From positions 358,356 to 422,355 of the forward strand of contig NZ_JAUFPQ010000009.1 in assembly GCF_030409305.1 (NCBI RefSeq): DNA of 64,000 nt, given 5' to 3'. This DNA comes from Halomonas maura. GTDB taxonomy: Bacteria > Pseudomonadota > Gammaproteobacteria > Pseudomonadales > Halomonadaceae. The position numbers and the translations under genes were made by a program. The notes under the pieces were generated by a model that saw only the letters and a program-made list of their open reading frames with translations, ran no database searches and was not told where the DNA came from. Position 1 is the first letter of the stretch, and each line of letters starts with the position of its first letter. Positions 8,387 to 18,526 of the stretch are shown here, piece by piece.

Positions 8387-9376
8387 TCAGGCGCTGGTGA
8401 CGGCCACCGGCGGAGCCTCGGTGCTGGCGAGTTCGCTGCGGCGGGCGAAGTGGCGCTGGGCGAAGGCGACCCGTTCCTCGATGCCGATGCCCTCGGGCTG
8501 CCGCTCGATCAGGTCGAGCCGCGGACGAAGCCCCTCGCCGTTGGCCATCTGGATCGCCAGGCCGGGGCGCGCATTGAGCTCGAGCAGCATGGGGCCATGG
8601 TCACGATCCAGCACCATGTCGGTGCCCAGGTAGCCCAGCGAGGTCATCTCGTAACAGCCCGCCGCGAGCAGCAGCAGGGGCTGCCAGCCCGGGATGCACA
8701 GGCTGGCCAGCTCGTGGCCGGTGTCCGGATGGTCATGACGCGCCCGGTCGAACTGGACCCCGCGGATGGCGGTGCCGGTGGCGATGTCGATCCCCACGCC
8801 CACCGCCCCCTGGTGGAGGTTGGCCTTGCCGTCCGAGGCGGCGGTGGACAGCCGCATCATGGCCATCACCGGGTAGCCCTTGAAGACGATGACCCGGATG
8901 TCGGGCACCCCCTCGTAGGTGTACTCGCCGAAGGTCTCGTCGAAGTTGATCAGCGACTCGATCAGCGCCACGTCCGGCGAGCCGCCCAGGGAGTACAGGC
9001 CGGACAGGATGTTGGAGGCATGCCGCTCCACGTCCTCGAGGGACAGTCGCGTGCCGCTGGGCTTGATGTAATCGCCGCCGTCGACCCGCTCGACGACCAG
9101 GATCCCCTTGCCGCCGCTGCCCTTGGCCGGCTTGATCACGAAGCCGGCGTGTCCGCTGAGCATCTCGCGGATATGCTTGACGCCGAACTGAGTGGTCACC
9201 GTGCCGATCAGCGCCGGCGTGGTGATCGCATGCTGCTGGGCCAGCAGCTTGGTCTGCAGCTTGTCGTCGACCAGTGGGTACAGGCGCCGGTCGTTGTAGC
9301 GACCGATATAGCGGATGTTGCGGCGGTTCATGCCGATGATGCCCTTGGCCTTCAGGCGGCCGGGAGAGGTCCACAT
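8387..9376 (-). CDS. RimK-related alpha-L-glutamate ligase-like protein (ATP-grasp)
   Basis: A 329-aa ATP-grasp enzyme of the RimK-related E-ligase family. Visible features are the nucleotide-binding GFVIKPAKGSGGKGILVV loop (about 87-104), the central DIRVIVFKGYPVMAMMRLS strand, and the magnesium-binding ELNARPGLAI near residue 273. Relatives add glutamate to a carboxylate; the acceptor here is unknown. The ATG at 9376 lies 4 bp after the stop of the upstream gene, with a GGAGGA site overlapping that stop, so the two are translationally linked. It is the last gene of a conserved three-gene set with the transglutaminase-like membrane protein and the retropepsin-like protein. Confidence 0.88.
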   Translation of the reverse strand: MWTSPGRLKAKGIIGMNRRNIRYIGRYNDRRLYPLVDDKLQTKLLAQQHAITTPALIGTVTTQFGVKHIREMLSGHAGFVIKPAKGSGGKGILVVERVDGGDYIKPSGTRLSLEDVERHASNILSGLYSLGGSPDVALIESLINFDETFGEYTYEGVPDIRVIVFKGYPVMAMMRLSTAASDGKANLHQGAVGVGIDIATGTAIRGVQFDRARHDHPDTGHELASLCIPGWQPLLLLAAGCYEMTSLGYLGTDMVLDRDHGPMLLELNARPGLAIQMANGEGLRPRLDLIERQPEGIGIEERVAFAQRHFARRSELASTEAPPVAVTSA

Positions 9377-9380
9377 GGCG

Positions 9381-10892
9381 TCAGTCCTCCGTCACCGGCT
9401 TGAAGCGGCGCAGCTCGAGCAGTCGATAGCCGGTGTAGTTGCCCAGCAGCAGGATCAACGCCATCAGGATCAGCTGTACCCCCAGGAAGTTGAAGGTGAT
9501 ATGCCGAATCCAGGGGTTGTTCATGGCCAGGTAGGCCAGCACCGCGGTGAGCATGCTGCCGCCGCCCTGGATCAGCACCTCCTTGGGGCCTTCCTCCTCC
9601 CAGAGGATCGACATGCGCTCGATCGTCCAGGACAGGATGATCATCGGGAAGAAGGTGATCTGCAGCCCCGCATTCAGCCCGAAGCGGTAGGACAGCACCG
9701 AGAACAGCGAGATGATGGCGATGACCGTGATGATCACCGCCGTGACTCGCGCCACCAGCAACAGGTTCAGGTAGGACAGGTAGTTGCGGATCACCAGCCC
9801 CACCGCGACGACCAGCAGGAAGCCGATCAGCCCGGTCACCAGGGTGGTCTGGATGAAGGCCAGGGCGATCAGCACCGGCATGAAGGTGCCCGAGGTCTTG
9901 ATGCCCACCAGGACGCGCAGCAGGACCACCACCAGGGCGCCGATCGGCAGCAGCAGGATCGTCTGGAACAGCGCCTGTTCTTCCAGGGGCAGGCTATGGA
10001 TCGAGAAGTTCAGCAGCGTGTCCGAGCCCCTGGCCAGCTGGTTGCGCACGGCCGCCGCGGCGGGCTGGTTGCGGGACAGCATGGAGAAGGTCACCCGCGA
10101 GTTGGAGCCCCCCTGGACCTCCAGTACCGACTGGCCCGAGGCCTCCCACAGCAGCAGGTTGTCCGGCCGGCCCTGGCTACCGTCGACGGGGTTGAACAGC
10201 GCCCGCCGGTCGTCGTCATAGACCTGGATCCAGGACGTCAGGCTCTGGCGGCGGCGACCGTGATCGAGCATCAGTCCGTTGACCTCTCGGGCCGCCACGC
10301 CGGCCTGATTGAGCAACCGCACCAGCAGCGGCACGCGATCGAACTGGGTCAGCAGCAGGCGGGTGTTCTCGCTCTGGCGCTCGTCGGTGAAATCGCCGAT
10401 CAGTTCCCGGGCGAAGGTGAGCGGGTCGGAGCTGCGCGACCAGGCGCGTTCGATGACCTCGCTGGCCGCGGTGTCATAGGGACGCTCCCAGACCACCGCC
10501 GGCAGGGGCTCCGGCGTCGGCCGGTCGGCATCCCGTGCCTGGGGGGCGACCAGCAACTGGGCGCTGTAGTAGAGCTGCTGGCTACCGCGCGCCTCACGGA
10601 TCGACCACTGGGCGCGACGGCTGCCGTTCTCCTCGAGGAAGGTCAGCCCGTAACCCGGCGAGGCGGTATGCTCGGTGAGCACGCGATAGCCATCCTGGGT
10701 GGAGGGCAGGGCCATCTCCACCTTGGCGGGGCCGCCGTCGGCGCGGAAGTTGACCTGGGCCTCGATCTCCCACACCTGGCGCTGTTCACCAGGCGTCCAG
10801 GGCACTTCGAATTCGACGTGGCGATGCACGCTCATGCCGATACCGATGACGATCAGGAGGGCGACGACCAGGTAGAAGGGCAGTCGGGACAT
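9381..10892 (-). CDS. Inactive transglutaminase-like protein with 7-TM domain
   Basis: This 503-aa protein has an N-terminal membrane anchor (LPFYLVVALLIVIGIGMSV), a periplasmic region related to an inactive transglutaminase fold (about 30-250) and a C-terminal multi-helix membrane domain (about 255-490) with long hydrophobic runs such as FQTILLLPIGALVVVLLRVL. It fits the Transglut_i_TM plus 7TM_transglut pairing. The classical transglutaminase Cys-His-Asp triad is not apparent. It is co-transcribed with the ATP-grasp ligase (4-bp gap) and the retropepsin-like lipoprotein (17-bp gap), which suggests one envelope process in which the peptidase and ligase act on a common substrate. Confidence 0.82.
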   Translation of the reverse strand: MSRLPFYLVVALLIVIGIGMSVHRHVEFEVPWTPGEQRQVWEIEAQVNFRADGGPAKVEMALPSTQDGYRVLTEHTASPGYGLTFLEENGSRRAQWSIREARGSQQLYYSAQLLVAPQARDADRPTPEPLPAVVWERPYDTAASEVIERAWSRSSDPLTFARELIGDFTDERQSENTRLLLTQFDRVPLLVRLLNQAGVAAREVNGLMLDHGRRRQSLTSWIQVYDDDRRALFNPVDGSQGRPDNLLLWEASGQSVLEVQGGSNSRVTFSMLSRNQPAAAAVRNQLARGSDTLLNFSIHSLPLEEQALFQTILLLPIGALVVVLLRVLVGIKTSGTFMPVLIALAFIQTTLVTGLIGFLLVVAVGLVIRNYLSYLNLLLVARVTAVIITVIAIISLFSVLSYRFGLNAGLQITFFPMIILSWTIERMSILWEEEGPKEVLIQGGGSMLTAVLAYLAMNNPWIRHITFNFLGVQLILMALILLLGNYTGYRLLELRRFKPVTED

Positions 10893-10909
10893 TACATCTT
10901 CCTTGGGGA

Positions 10910-11764
10910 TCAGGGGGAGGCGGAGCCGGAGTCCTGCTCGGCATCACCGTCGGGTGCGTTGGCGCCGTCGTCCGTTGCCGGGCCATTGTCGGGAAAGCTG
11001 GGGCGCTCGTGGACATGCTCCTGGGCCACGTCGACCACGGCGATGTCCATCAGGAAGCGACGGCCCAGCAACACGGGATAGTCGAGGGGAATGCGATCGG
11101 TCAGGGTGAACTCGACGGTCTCGCGGATCGATCCCAGGGTCATCAGCAGGCTGATGACCGGGCGTGACTGCTCGCCGTTGGCCTGGACGACCCGCACGCG
11201 GCGTTCCACCGGGGCCTCGATCCAGTCATCGCGCACGGCGTCGACCACACCATCCTCGTCGTTCAGGCCCAGCTTGAAGCGGACCCAGTCCTCGCCGTCA
11301 CGCTCGAAGGGGGTGATCTCGGCGGCAGACAGCGACGAGGTGTTGGCGCCGGAATCGATGCGCGCCTCGAGGTAGGTGCCGACGCCGGGGAGGCCGATCC
11401 ATTCGGTGCGACCCAGCAGTGTCTTGTTGGCCAGGCGCTCATCGCCGGCCGGGCAGTCGGCGACCGACGGCGAGTCGGCGGCGTCGGCGCTCAGGCCCGC
11501 GACATCTCCGCTCAGGCCGCGCAGCAGGCTGCCCACTTCGCGGACATCGCTGGTCAGCCGCTGCTGCTGCTGGCGATGCTGGGCGAGCATCTCCCGGGCA
11601 TCGCAGCGTGCCGACAGGGTCTCCTCGAGGCGGTCGATGCGCGCCTCGAAGGCCGGCGGGGTCAGGGGCTCGGGGGGTTCGGGGCGATCCGCAGGCACGA
11701 GCGCACATCCCCCAAGCCACGTCAGTCCGAGAAGAGACAACATCAACGGGGGGCGTAACGGCAT
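10910..11764 (-). CDS. Retropepsin-like aspartic endopeptidase lipoprotein
   Basis: A 284-aa protein of the family formerly called ATP-dependent zinc protease (related to RimB). The chosen ATG gives a lipoprotein signal (MPLRPPLMLSLLGLTW) with lipobox LGGC, a coiled-coil stretch with several Gln residues (about 45-105), and a retropepsin domain (about 130-255). The active-site motif is IDSGANTSS, followed by YPVLLGRRFLM near the end. The C-terminus is acidic and disordered. The longer reading upstream lacks a signal peptide. A good ribosome site (AAAGGA) precedes 11764. It heads the three-gene set. Confidence 0.83.
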   Translation of the reverse strand: MPLRPPLMLSLLGLTWLGGCALVPADRPEPPEPLTPPAFEARIDRLEETLSARCDAREMLAQHRQQQQRLTSDVREVGSLLRGLSGDVAGLSADAADSPSVADCPAGDERLANKTLLGRTEWIGLPGVGTYLEARIDSGANTSSLSAAEITPFERDGEDWVRFKLGLNDEDGVVDAVRDDWIEAPVERRVRVVQANGEQSRPVISLLMTLGSIRETVEFTLTDRIPLDYPVLLGRRFLMDIAVVDVAQEHVHERPSFPDNGPATDDGANAPDGDAEQDSGSASP

Positions 11765-12093
11765 GTCGGAAGCGTCCTTTGTGCAGACCGAGGAATCGAA
11801 CGCCGGGACGTTCGAGCGAATAAACGAATGCGGCGATGATAAGGAGGCGGGCCGCGACTGTCCACGGTGAGCTGTCATGCAAGCCCCGGGCCCAAGGCGA
11901 GTGAGGGGCCAATGGCGACAGGTGGGCATGGGCCCACCACTGATTTAACATAATATATATTCTACGAAGTCACGGCGCATGGCGCTGCCGGCCACTATAC
12001 CTCAGTCGCCTCGGCACGGGTTGGCGTATCGCATGGTGGCGTCCGGGCAACTGGGCTAGGATGTTTGGACATGTCCGTCACGAGAAACAGAAA
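11765..12093. other. Divergent intergenic region, retropepsin gene / DUF3833 gene
   Basis: A 329-bp gap between divergent genes. It contains an AT-rich patch at about 11941-11975 (runs of TA and AT steps) likely to hold promoters for one or both genes. I find no convincing -35/-10 pair and no gene. Confidence 0.5.
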
Positions 12094-12645
12094 ATGTACA
12101 AGAATAGGCGCCGACCCTGGACATGGCTCGCCCCGCTGGCCGTCCTGTCGCTCGTGATCGGTTGCCGCAGCGTGGATGTCGAGCACTACGCCGGCACCAC
12201 TCCCCGGCTCGATATCGCCGCTTACTTCGCTGGCGAGACCCGGGCCTGGGGCATGGTCCAGGATTACAAGGGTGAGGTGCAGCGACGCTTCACCGTCACC
12301 ATCGATGGCCGACTCGACGGCGATACCCTGATCCTGGACGAGCGCTTCGCCTATGCGGATGGCGAGGCCGATCGTCGGGTCTGGCGCTTCGAGCGTGCCG
12401 GCGAGAACCGCTGGCGCGGCCGCGCCGATGATGTCGAGGGCATCGTCGAGGCCCGGCAAGCCGGCCATGTCTTTCATATGCGTTACCCGCTGCAGGTCCA
12501 CGTGGAGGATCGGGACATCACCTTCACCATGGATGACTGGATGTACCTGCAGCCCGATGGGCGACTGATCAACCGAACGGCCATGAAGAAGTTCGGCGTG
12601 ACCCTGGCGGAGATCACCATCGTGTTCGGCACGATGGATCGCTGA
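12094..12645 (+). CDS. DUF3833 family lipoprotein
   Basis: A 183-aa protein matching the DUF3833 pattern (FAGETRAWGMVQDYKGEVQR at the start of the mature part; the F-x-W-DW-MYL-PDG-L-NR block near residues 148-160). The start at 12094 gives a classical lipoprotein signal ending LSLVIGC; a start at 12061 would add 11 residues before it. The fold is probably a lipocalin-like beta barrel; function is unknown. It stands alone, followed by a 627-bp gap. Confidence 0.8.
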   Translation: MYKNRRRPWTWLAPLAVLSLVIGCRSVDVEHYAGTTPRLDIAAYFAGETRAWGMVQDYKGEVQRRFTVTIDGRLDGDTLILDERFAYADGEADRRVWRFERAGENRWRGRADDVEGIVEARQAGHVFHMRYPLQVHVEDRDITFTMDDWMYLQPDGRLINRTAMKKFGVTLAEITIVFGTMDR

Positions 12646-13272
12646 GCCCGACGGGCCGCGAGAGCCTCGGGCAGCGGTCGTGCTCCCTGGACGAGATGCG
12701 CGAATCGGCCGCCGGCAAGGCGGCGATGCCAGGCCCCTGCCAGCGACCCGGGCGCGAACGCCCTCCTCGCCACGCAATTCGCGAGAGTCGCCGGCCCGGG
12801 AACCTGCCCCCCGTGCCGGCGGCCCTCCCGGCAATGGACCACCCTGGCCGGCATTGCCGCGGCCAGCAAGGCGGTTTCGCTCGGGACTACGCCCCAAGAC
12901 ATCGACGGGTGCGCGTGCCCGGGCAAGGGGCGCGATGACTCACGCCATCCTCGCGTGACGACGGGTGCCGGCGTTGCCCGCGACGCTCGGCAGCTGCGGT
13001 ACGCAAAGCGGGTCATCGGGCCGGTGGATATGGCGTGGGCCGGGGTGGTCCTGATCGTGAATCAAATTGAACATAATTGACGTTATGATCAAATTGACTC
13101 ATTCACAGGGCCATCCACTGCCTCGCCATGCCTGTCGGGTTGCCTGCGGTGCGGCGCCACCACCGGATCATCGCGCCGGACGAAAAAATCCGTAAAATGA
13201 TCATGTTAGGCGTCTCGGTGGGCCATGCACGCCCAGGCGTTCCTGCCACAGCGAATGACAAGGACCGACACC
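12646..13272. other. Gene-free region before the second tyrosine recombinase
   Basis: A 627-bp stretch with no credible coding region on either strand; the short ORFs are Arg/Pro-rich shadows. Most of it is GC-rich. The last 200 bp contain an AT-rich patch with repeated TCAAATTGA elements (listed separately). I see no RNA gene. Confidence 0.6.
13061..13097. promoter_or_regulatory. Two ATCAAATTGA repeats upstream of the recombinase
   Basis: ATCAAATTGA occurs at 13061-13070 and 13088-13097, 27 bp apart; each contains TCAA-A-TTGA, a short inverted repeat. A related ATAATTGA lies between them (13073-13080). The AT-rich block contrasts with its surroundings and ends about 175 bp before the recombinase start. 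A regulator or recombinase binding site is plausible but unproven. Confidence 0.45.
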
Positions 13273-14391
13273 ATGAGCGGGTTCCATCAGGACGATCGCG
13301 ACAGCGACGGGCGTCTCGCCCCGGCCCCCCCTCCGGACGCCGCCGGGCCGGCCGACGGTCGCAAGCCCACGCCGCGTCACCGCCCGCACCTGCCTGCCGG
13401 CCACCGGGATCGCCCCGGCGCCATCGATGCCTCGCGTCCCGTGATGCGTGTCAGCCACGCGCCCATTCCCCGGCTCGAGAATCCCGCCCACGTCCATTTG
13501 CAGACGCAGAACTCCCCGTCCGGTGCCCGTGGCAAGCTCTACCTGCTCAACCACATGGCTCGCCTGTTCGGCGCCGAGGACTACGAACATCTCGTCTGGC
13601 ACGACCTGCGGGCACCGGTGGTCCACTTCATCCTCGCTCACCTGCGGGATGCGGGCTACAAGGCGAGCACCCGCAACGCCTACCTGGCCGCCTTGAAAGG
13701 CACCGCGAAGGAATCCTGGGCGATGGAGGTCATGTCGCCCGACACCTTCGAGAGGATTCGGGCGATCCGGCCGGCCAGCAATCCCAGGAAGCCCAAGGGC
13801 CGTGCCCACGATATCGCGACGCTGCGTGGCCTGATCCGGGCGGCGGCCTCCGATGGTACCCCGACCGCCAGGCGCAATGCGCTGATCATCACCTTCATGG
13901 CCTCCCTGGGCATTCGCCGGGAGGAAGTCACCCGGATACGGGTGCCCCGGGATATCGATTTCCGGACCCAGGAGATCCATATTCACGGGAAGGGCAACAA
14001 GGAGCGCCTGGTGGTGCCGCCGGAGCCGGTCTGGCGGGCGCTGCTCGATTACCTGGAGACCGAGCGCGGCTATGACAGCGGCGCCCTCTTCTGCCCCTAC
14101 TGGAACAACCGCGCGACCCCTGTCATCGGCGAGAACGGCCTGACGCTGGGCGTGATCAACTACGTGCTGGGCAAGGCGAGACGGCGCTGTGCCGAGCTGC
14201 TGGGCGAAGCGGTCACGCCGCATGACCTGCGTCGCAGCTTCGCCACCTTCATGCACGAACAGGGCATGTCGATACGCGAGCTGCAGGTGCTGCTCGGCCA
14301 TGCCAACTCGGCGACCACCGAGGCCTACGTGCGGGACGAGAAGGACGCCTACCGCCACAAGGCCGCCGAGCTGGCCAAGGGCCTGTTCTAG
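13273..14391 (+). CDS. Orphan tyrosine recombinase
   Basis: A 372-aa integrase with a Pro/Arg-rich, probably disordered first 65 residues, a SAM-like core-binding domain (about 75-170) and a catalytic domain (about 180-365). All catalytic residues are present: Arg215 (GIRREE), Lys240 or Lys243, His317-x-x-Arg320 (HDLRR), His343 (LLGHANS) and Tyr352. The ATG at 13273 has an AAGGA site 8 bases upstream; upstream in-frame ATGs do not. No att duplication, cargo or phage gene is visible. A bidirectional terminator separates it from ectC. It is a different subfamily from the recombinase at 3.5 kb. Confidence 0.87.
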   Translation: MSGFHQDDRDSDGRLAPAPPPDAAGPADGRKPTPRHRPHLPAGHRDRPGAIDASRPVMRVSHAPIPRLENPAHVHLQTQNSPSGARGKLYLLNHMARLFGAEDYEHLVWHDLRAPVVHFILAHLRDAGYKASTRNAYLAALKGTAKESWAMEVMSPDTFERIRAIRPASNPRKPKGRAHDIATLRGLIRAAASDGTPTARRNALIITFMASLGIRREEVTRIRVPRDIDFRTQEIHIHGKGNKERLVVPPEPVWRALLDYLETERGYDSGALFCPYWNNRATPVIGENGLTLGVINYVLGKARRRCAELLGEAVTPHDLRRSFATFMHEQGMSIRELQVLLGHANSATTEAYVRDEKDAYRHKAAELAKGLF

Positions 14392-14411
14392 CCGCCCCGT
14401 CCGGACACGAC

Positions 14412-14440
14412 AAGGCCCCGGGCCAGTAGCCCGGGGCCTT
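14412..14440. terminator. Bidirectional terminator between recombinase and ectC
   Basis: A perfect 12-bp stem AAGGCCCCGGGC / GCCCGGGGCCTT with the 5-base loop CAGTA lies between the convergent stops at 14391 and 14461. T-tracts are short on both sides. Confidence 0.8.
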
Positions 14441-14460
14441 GGATCACACCGCCTGGTGGC

Positions 14461-14874
14461 TTAGAGCGGCGTCTCGTCGTCCGGCTCGTTGGCCGGCGCG
14501 TAGGAGCCGTCCTCACGATGCACTTCCTTGCCGGTCAGGCCGGGCGTGAACACGCAGGCCAGGTGCATGGTCTTGCTGGCCCGCAGCAGGTGCTCGTCGT
14601 GCTGGTCGAGAATGTAGATGTCACCCGGCTTGATCGGCCAGATCTTGCCGTCGGCCAGGGTCTCGACCTCGCCTTCCCCTTCCATGCAGAACACCGCCTC
14701 GAAGTGGTGCTTGTAGTGGATATGGGTCTCGGTGCCCTCGTAGATCCGCGTGATATGAAAGGAGCAGTTGCCGCCGTCGTCGGCCAGCGACAGGCGCGTG
14801 CTGTCCCAGTTGCCGTTCTCGGCCCTGACCAGGCGGTCCCCTTGGCGTGCTTCCTCGAGATTGCGAACGATCAT
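14461..14874 (-). CDS. ectC: L-ectoine synthase
   Basis: Cyclises N-gamma-acetyl-diaminobutyrate to ectoine, the last step of the compatible-solute pathway. The 137-aa cupin contains the conserved [19 protein letters not shown] metal-binding core and [16 protein letters not shown]. The ATG at 14874 has GGAGAG upstream. It is the third gene of ectABC, 106 bp after ectB; that gap contains a hairpin (CCACGG/CCGTGG at 14907-14923). In H. elongata an extra sigma-54 promoter is reported before ectC; I do not find a strong -24/-12 element here. Confidence 0.97.
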   Translation of the reverse strand: MIVRNLEEARQGDRLVRAENGNWDSTRLSLADDGGNCSFHITRIYEGTETHIHYKHHFEAVFCMEGEGEVETLADGKIWPIKPGDIYILDQHDEHLLRASKTMHLACVFTPGLTGKEVHREDGSYAPANEPDDETPL

Positions 14875-14980
14875 GGAGGCTCTCCAGTTGTGTTATGGCG
14901 GGTCGGCCACGGTGCCGCCGTGGACGACCGGTGAGCGGGCCGCCGGGCCGGCGCGGCCGACCCGGTGACCAATCAGCATA

Positions 14981-16327
<1,347 letters not shown>

Positions 16328-16906
16328 TCAGATCTGGTCGGTCTGGAAGGGACCGATACGGACGAGATTCTCGGGGTCGTGCTCGCCGCCGAGCTGGTCG
16401 GTGGAGAAGTACTCGCGGCTGTTGAGCGGTGCCTGCCAGCGGTCGGCGAGGCGCCGGAAGAGCCCCCAGGAGGCCTGGTTGTCGGGGGTGATGGTGGTCT
16501 CGAGGTGGTGGACCTCGTCCATCTCCGGACGGCTCATCACCGCCTCGACCAGGCGCCGGGCCAGGCCGGTGCCGCGGGCCTTCTCGCCGACGGCGACCTG
16601 CCACAGGAAGTAGGTGTCCGGGGCGTTGCTCTTCACGTAGCCGGAGACGAAGCCGACGATCTCGCCCTCCTCGTTGGTGGCCACGGCGCAGCTGTCGCGG
16701 AACTGGGTCGCCAGCAGCAGGTAGGCATAGGCGGAATTGACATCCAGCGGCGGGCAGGACTTGACCAGTTCGTAGATCCCCCAGCCATCGTCGGGGCTGG
16801 GCTTGCGGATGAACAGCGGGGTGGCCTGGTGGCCGACCACGGCATCGGCCACGCTGGGCCTGGCCAGGTCGGCGGAGGGAATGAAGGGCTCGGTAGTTGC
16901 GTTCAT
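16328..16906 (-). CDS. ectA: L-2,4-diaminobutyrate N-gamma-acetyltransferase
   Basis: A GNAT-fold enzyme that acetylates diaminobutyrate with acetyl-CoA. The 192-aa reading starting MNATTEPFIPSAD looks nearly identical to H. elongata EctA as I recall it. The acetyl-CoA loop (VAVGEKARGTGLARRLVE) is intact. The start is uncertain: there is no ribosome site before 16906, whereas a strong AGGAGG lies 12 bases upstream of an in-frame ATG at 16942 that would add 12 residues. I kept the family start. It is the first gene of ectABC; candidate promoters lie near 17000. Confidence 0.95.
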   Translation of the reverse strand: MNATTEPFIPSADLARPSVADAVVGHQATPLFIRKPSPDDGWGIYELVKSCPPLDVNSAYAYLLLATQFRDSCAVATNEEGEIVGFVSGYVKSNAPDTYFLWQVAVGEKARGTGLARRLVEAVMSRPEMDEVHHLETTITPDNQASWGLFRRLADRWQAPLNSREYFSTDQLGGEHDPENLVRIGPFQTDQI

Positions 16907-16996
16907 TAGGGTGTTCGCTGTAGCGAATTTGAGGGGCATCATAGCAGCCGCTTACCTCCTTTTCAAAAAGCAGGTTATCCTGCTGCCGACAAACCA

Positions 16997-17012
16997 TAAT
17001 ACGAAATTATAG
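16997..17012 (-). promoter_or_regulatory. Candidate ectA promoter -10 elements
   Basis: On the minus strand, TATAAT (17012-17007) and TATTAT (17002-16997) sit about 100 bp upstream of ectA in an AT-rich patch. Neither has a good TTGACA at 17 bp. A strong -10 with a poor -35 is compatible with sigma-38 (osmotic) or activator-dependent control, as reported for H. elongata ectA. Confidence 0.45.
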
Positions 17013-17090
17013 TATGCCCTGGGCTCCCCGGAAGGCACGGCCTTCTCCCAGTCTAGTCCACCCGGCGAACGGCATGCCCCGGCCCCAAAC

Positions 17091-17128
17091 GCCAGCGGGC
17101 CACCCTCGTGAGGGTGGCCCGCTGGCGT
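17091..17128. terminator. Strong hairpin terminator after glutathione reductase
   Basis: A perfect 18-bp stem, CGCCAGCGGGCCACCCTC and its complement separated by GT, lies 36 bp after the gor stop (on the minus strand) and is followed there by TTT. It also insulates the ectA promoter region from read-through. Confidence 0.8.
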
Positions 17129-17164
17129 GACGAGGAGATGACAGCCTCGCCGGTCGGGGACCGT

Positions 17165-18526
17165 TCAGCGCCGCGTGGGACTGCGCATGGTCACGAACTC
17201 CTCGGCCCCGGTGGGATGGATGCCGACGGTCTGATCGAACTGGGCCTTGGTCAGCCCGGCACGCACGGCGATGGCGATGCCCTGGATCACCTCGCCGGCC
17301 TCCTCGCCGACCATGTGGGCGCCCACCACCACGTCGCTGGCGTCATCGACGATCAGCTTCATCAGGCAGCGCTCGCTGCTCCCGGACAGGGTGTGCTTCA
17401 TCGGCCGGAAGTCCGCCGTGTAGACCCGGATCTCGCCGCACTGCTCGCGGGCCTCCCCTTCCGACAGGCCCACGGTGCCGATATTGGGATGACAGAACAC
17501 CGCCGTGGCGATCCGCGCGTAGTCCAGGGGGGCCGGCGTGGTCTCGCCGTAGTGGTGCTCCACCAGTTGCATGGCCTCGGCCAGGGCCACCGGCGTCAGC
17601 TCGGGACCGCCGATGACATCGCCCAGCGCCAGGATCGAGGGCACCGATGTCTCGAAGCGCTCGTTGACCCGCAGGCTGCCATCGGCGTTGGTGGCCAGGT
17701 CGAACTGGTCGAGGCCCAGCCCCTCCAGGTGGGGACGCCGACCGGTCGCGGCGAGGACGGCATCCACCTCCAGGGTCTCGCCGTTGGTCAGGATCACCTT
17801 CAGGCCGCCGTCGACCTTCTCGATGGCCTCGATGTTGGCCTCGAAGTGCAGGTCGACGCCCTTCTTGGCCATCTCGTCGCGGGTGAACTCGCGCACCTCC
17901 CGGTCGAAGCCGCGCAGGAACAGCTCGCCGCGATAGACCAGGTGGGACTCGCTGCCCAGGCCGTTGAAGATGCTGGCGAACTCAACGGCGATATAGCCAC
18001 CGCCCAGCACCAGGAAACGCTCGGGGAAGGTATCGAGGTCGAAGACCTGGTTGGAGTTGACGGTCAGCTCCTTGCCGGGGAAGTCCGGCACCCAGGGCCA
18101 ACCGCCCACGGCGACGAGGATCTTCTCGGCGCTGATGGTCTCCCCGGCCACCGCGACGTGGTGGGGATCGAGCACCGTCGCGCGGCCATTGATCAGGCGC
18201 ACTCCGGCGTTGTCCAGCAGCCGGCCGTAGATGCCGTTGAGGCGCTTGATCTCGCCGATCTTGTTGTCACGCAGGGTCGGCCAGTCGAAGGCCGGCGCGC
18301 CGGGCAGTTGCCAGCCGAAGCCGCCGGCGTCCTCGAACGCCTCGTGGAAGTGCGCCGCATAGGAGTACAGCTTCTTGGGCACACAGCCCACGTTGACGCA
18401 GGTGCCGCCCAGGTAGCGGTCCTCGGCCACGGCGACCCGGGCCCCGGTGGCGGCGGCGGTGCGGGCGGCGCGCACGCCGCCGGACCCCGCCCCGATGACG
18501 AAGAGGTCGTAATCGTACTCGGACAC
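17165..18526 (-). CDS. gor: Glutathione-disulfide reductase
   Basis: Reduces oxidised glutathione with NADPH. The 453-aa flavoprotein has the FAD-binding GAGSGGVRAARTAA, the redox disulfide GGTCVNVGCVPKK, the NADPH-domain GGGYIAVEFA and the C-terminal catalytic GIHPTGAEEF. I chose the GTG at 18526 because AGGAGA lies just upstream and translation gives (M)SEYDYDLFVIGAG; the ATG-initiated longer reading has no ribosome site. It is transcribed alone and ended by a strong hairpin. Confidence 0.94.
   Translation of the reverse strand: MSEYDYDLFVIGAGSGGVRAARTAAATGARVAVAEDRYLGGTCVNVGCVPKKLYSYAAHFHEAFEDAGGFGWQLPGAPAFDWPTLRDNKIGEIKRLNGIYGRLLDNAGVRLINGRATVLDPHHVAVAGETISAEKILVAVGGWPWVPDFPGKELTVNSNQVFDLDTFPERFLVLGGGYIAVEFASIFNGLGSESHLVYRGELFLRGFDREVREFTRDEMAKKGVDLHFEANIEAIEKVDGGLKVILTNGETLEVDAVLAATGRRPHLEGLGLDQFDLATNADGSLRVNERFETSVPSILALGDVIGGPELTPVALAEAMQLVEHHYGETTPAPLDYARIATAVFCHPNIGTVGLSEGEAREQCGEIRVYTADFRPMKHTLSGSSERCLMKLIVDDASDVVVGAHMVGEEAGEVIQGIAIAVRAGLTKAQFDQTVGIHPTGAEEFVTMRSPTRR

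Noticed and set aside
14875..14980. Sigma-54 promoter before ectC
   Set aside because: A GG-N10-GC arrangement exists, but it lacks the TGGCAC and TTGC context, so it is within chance in such GC-rich DNA.
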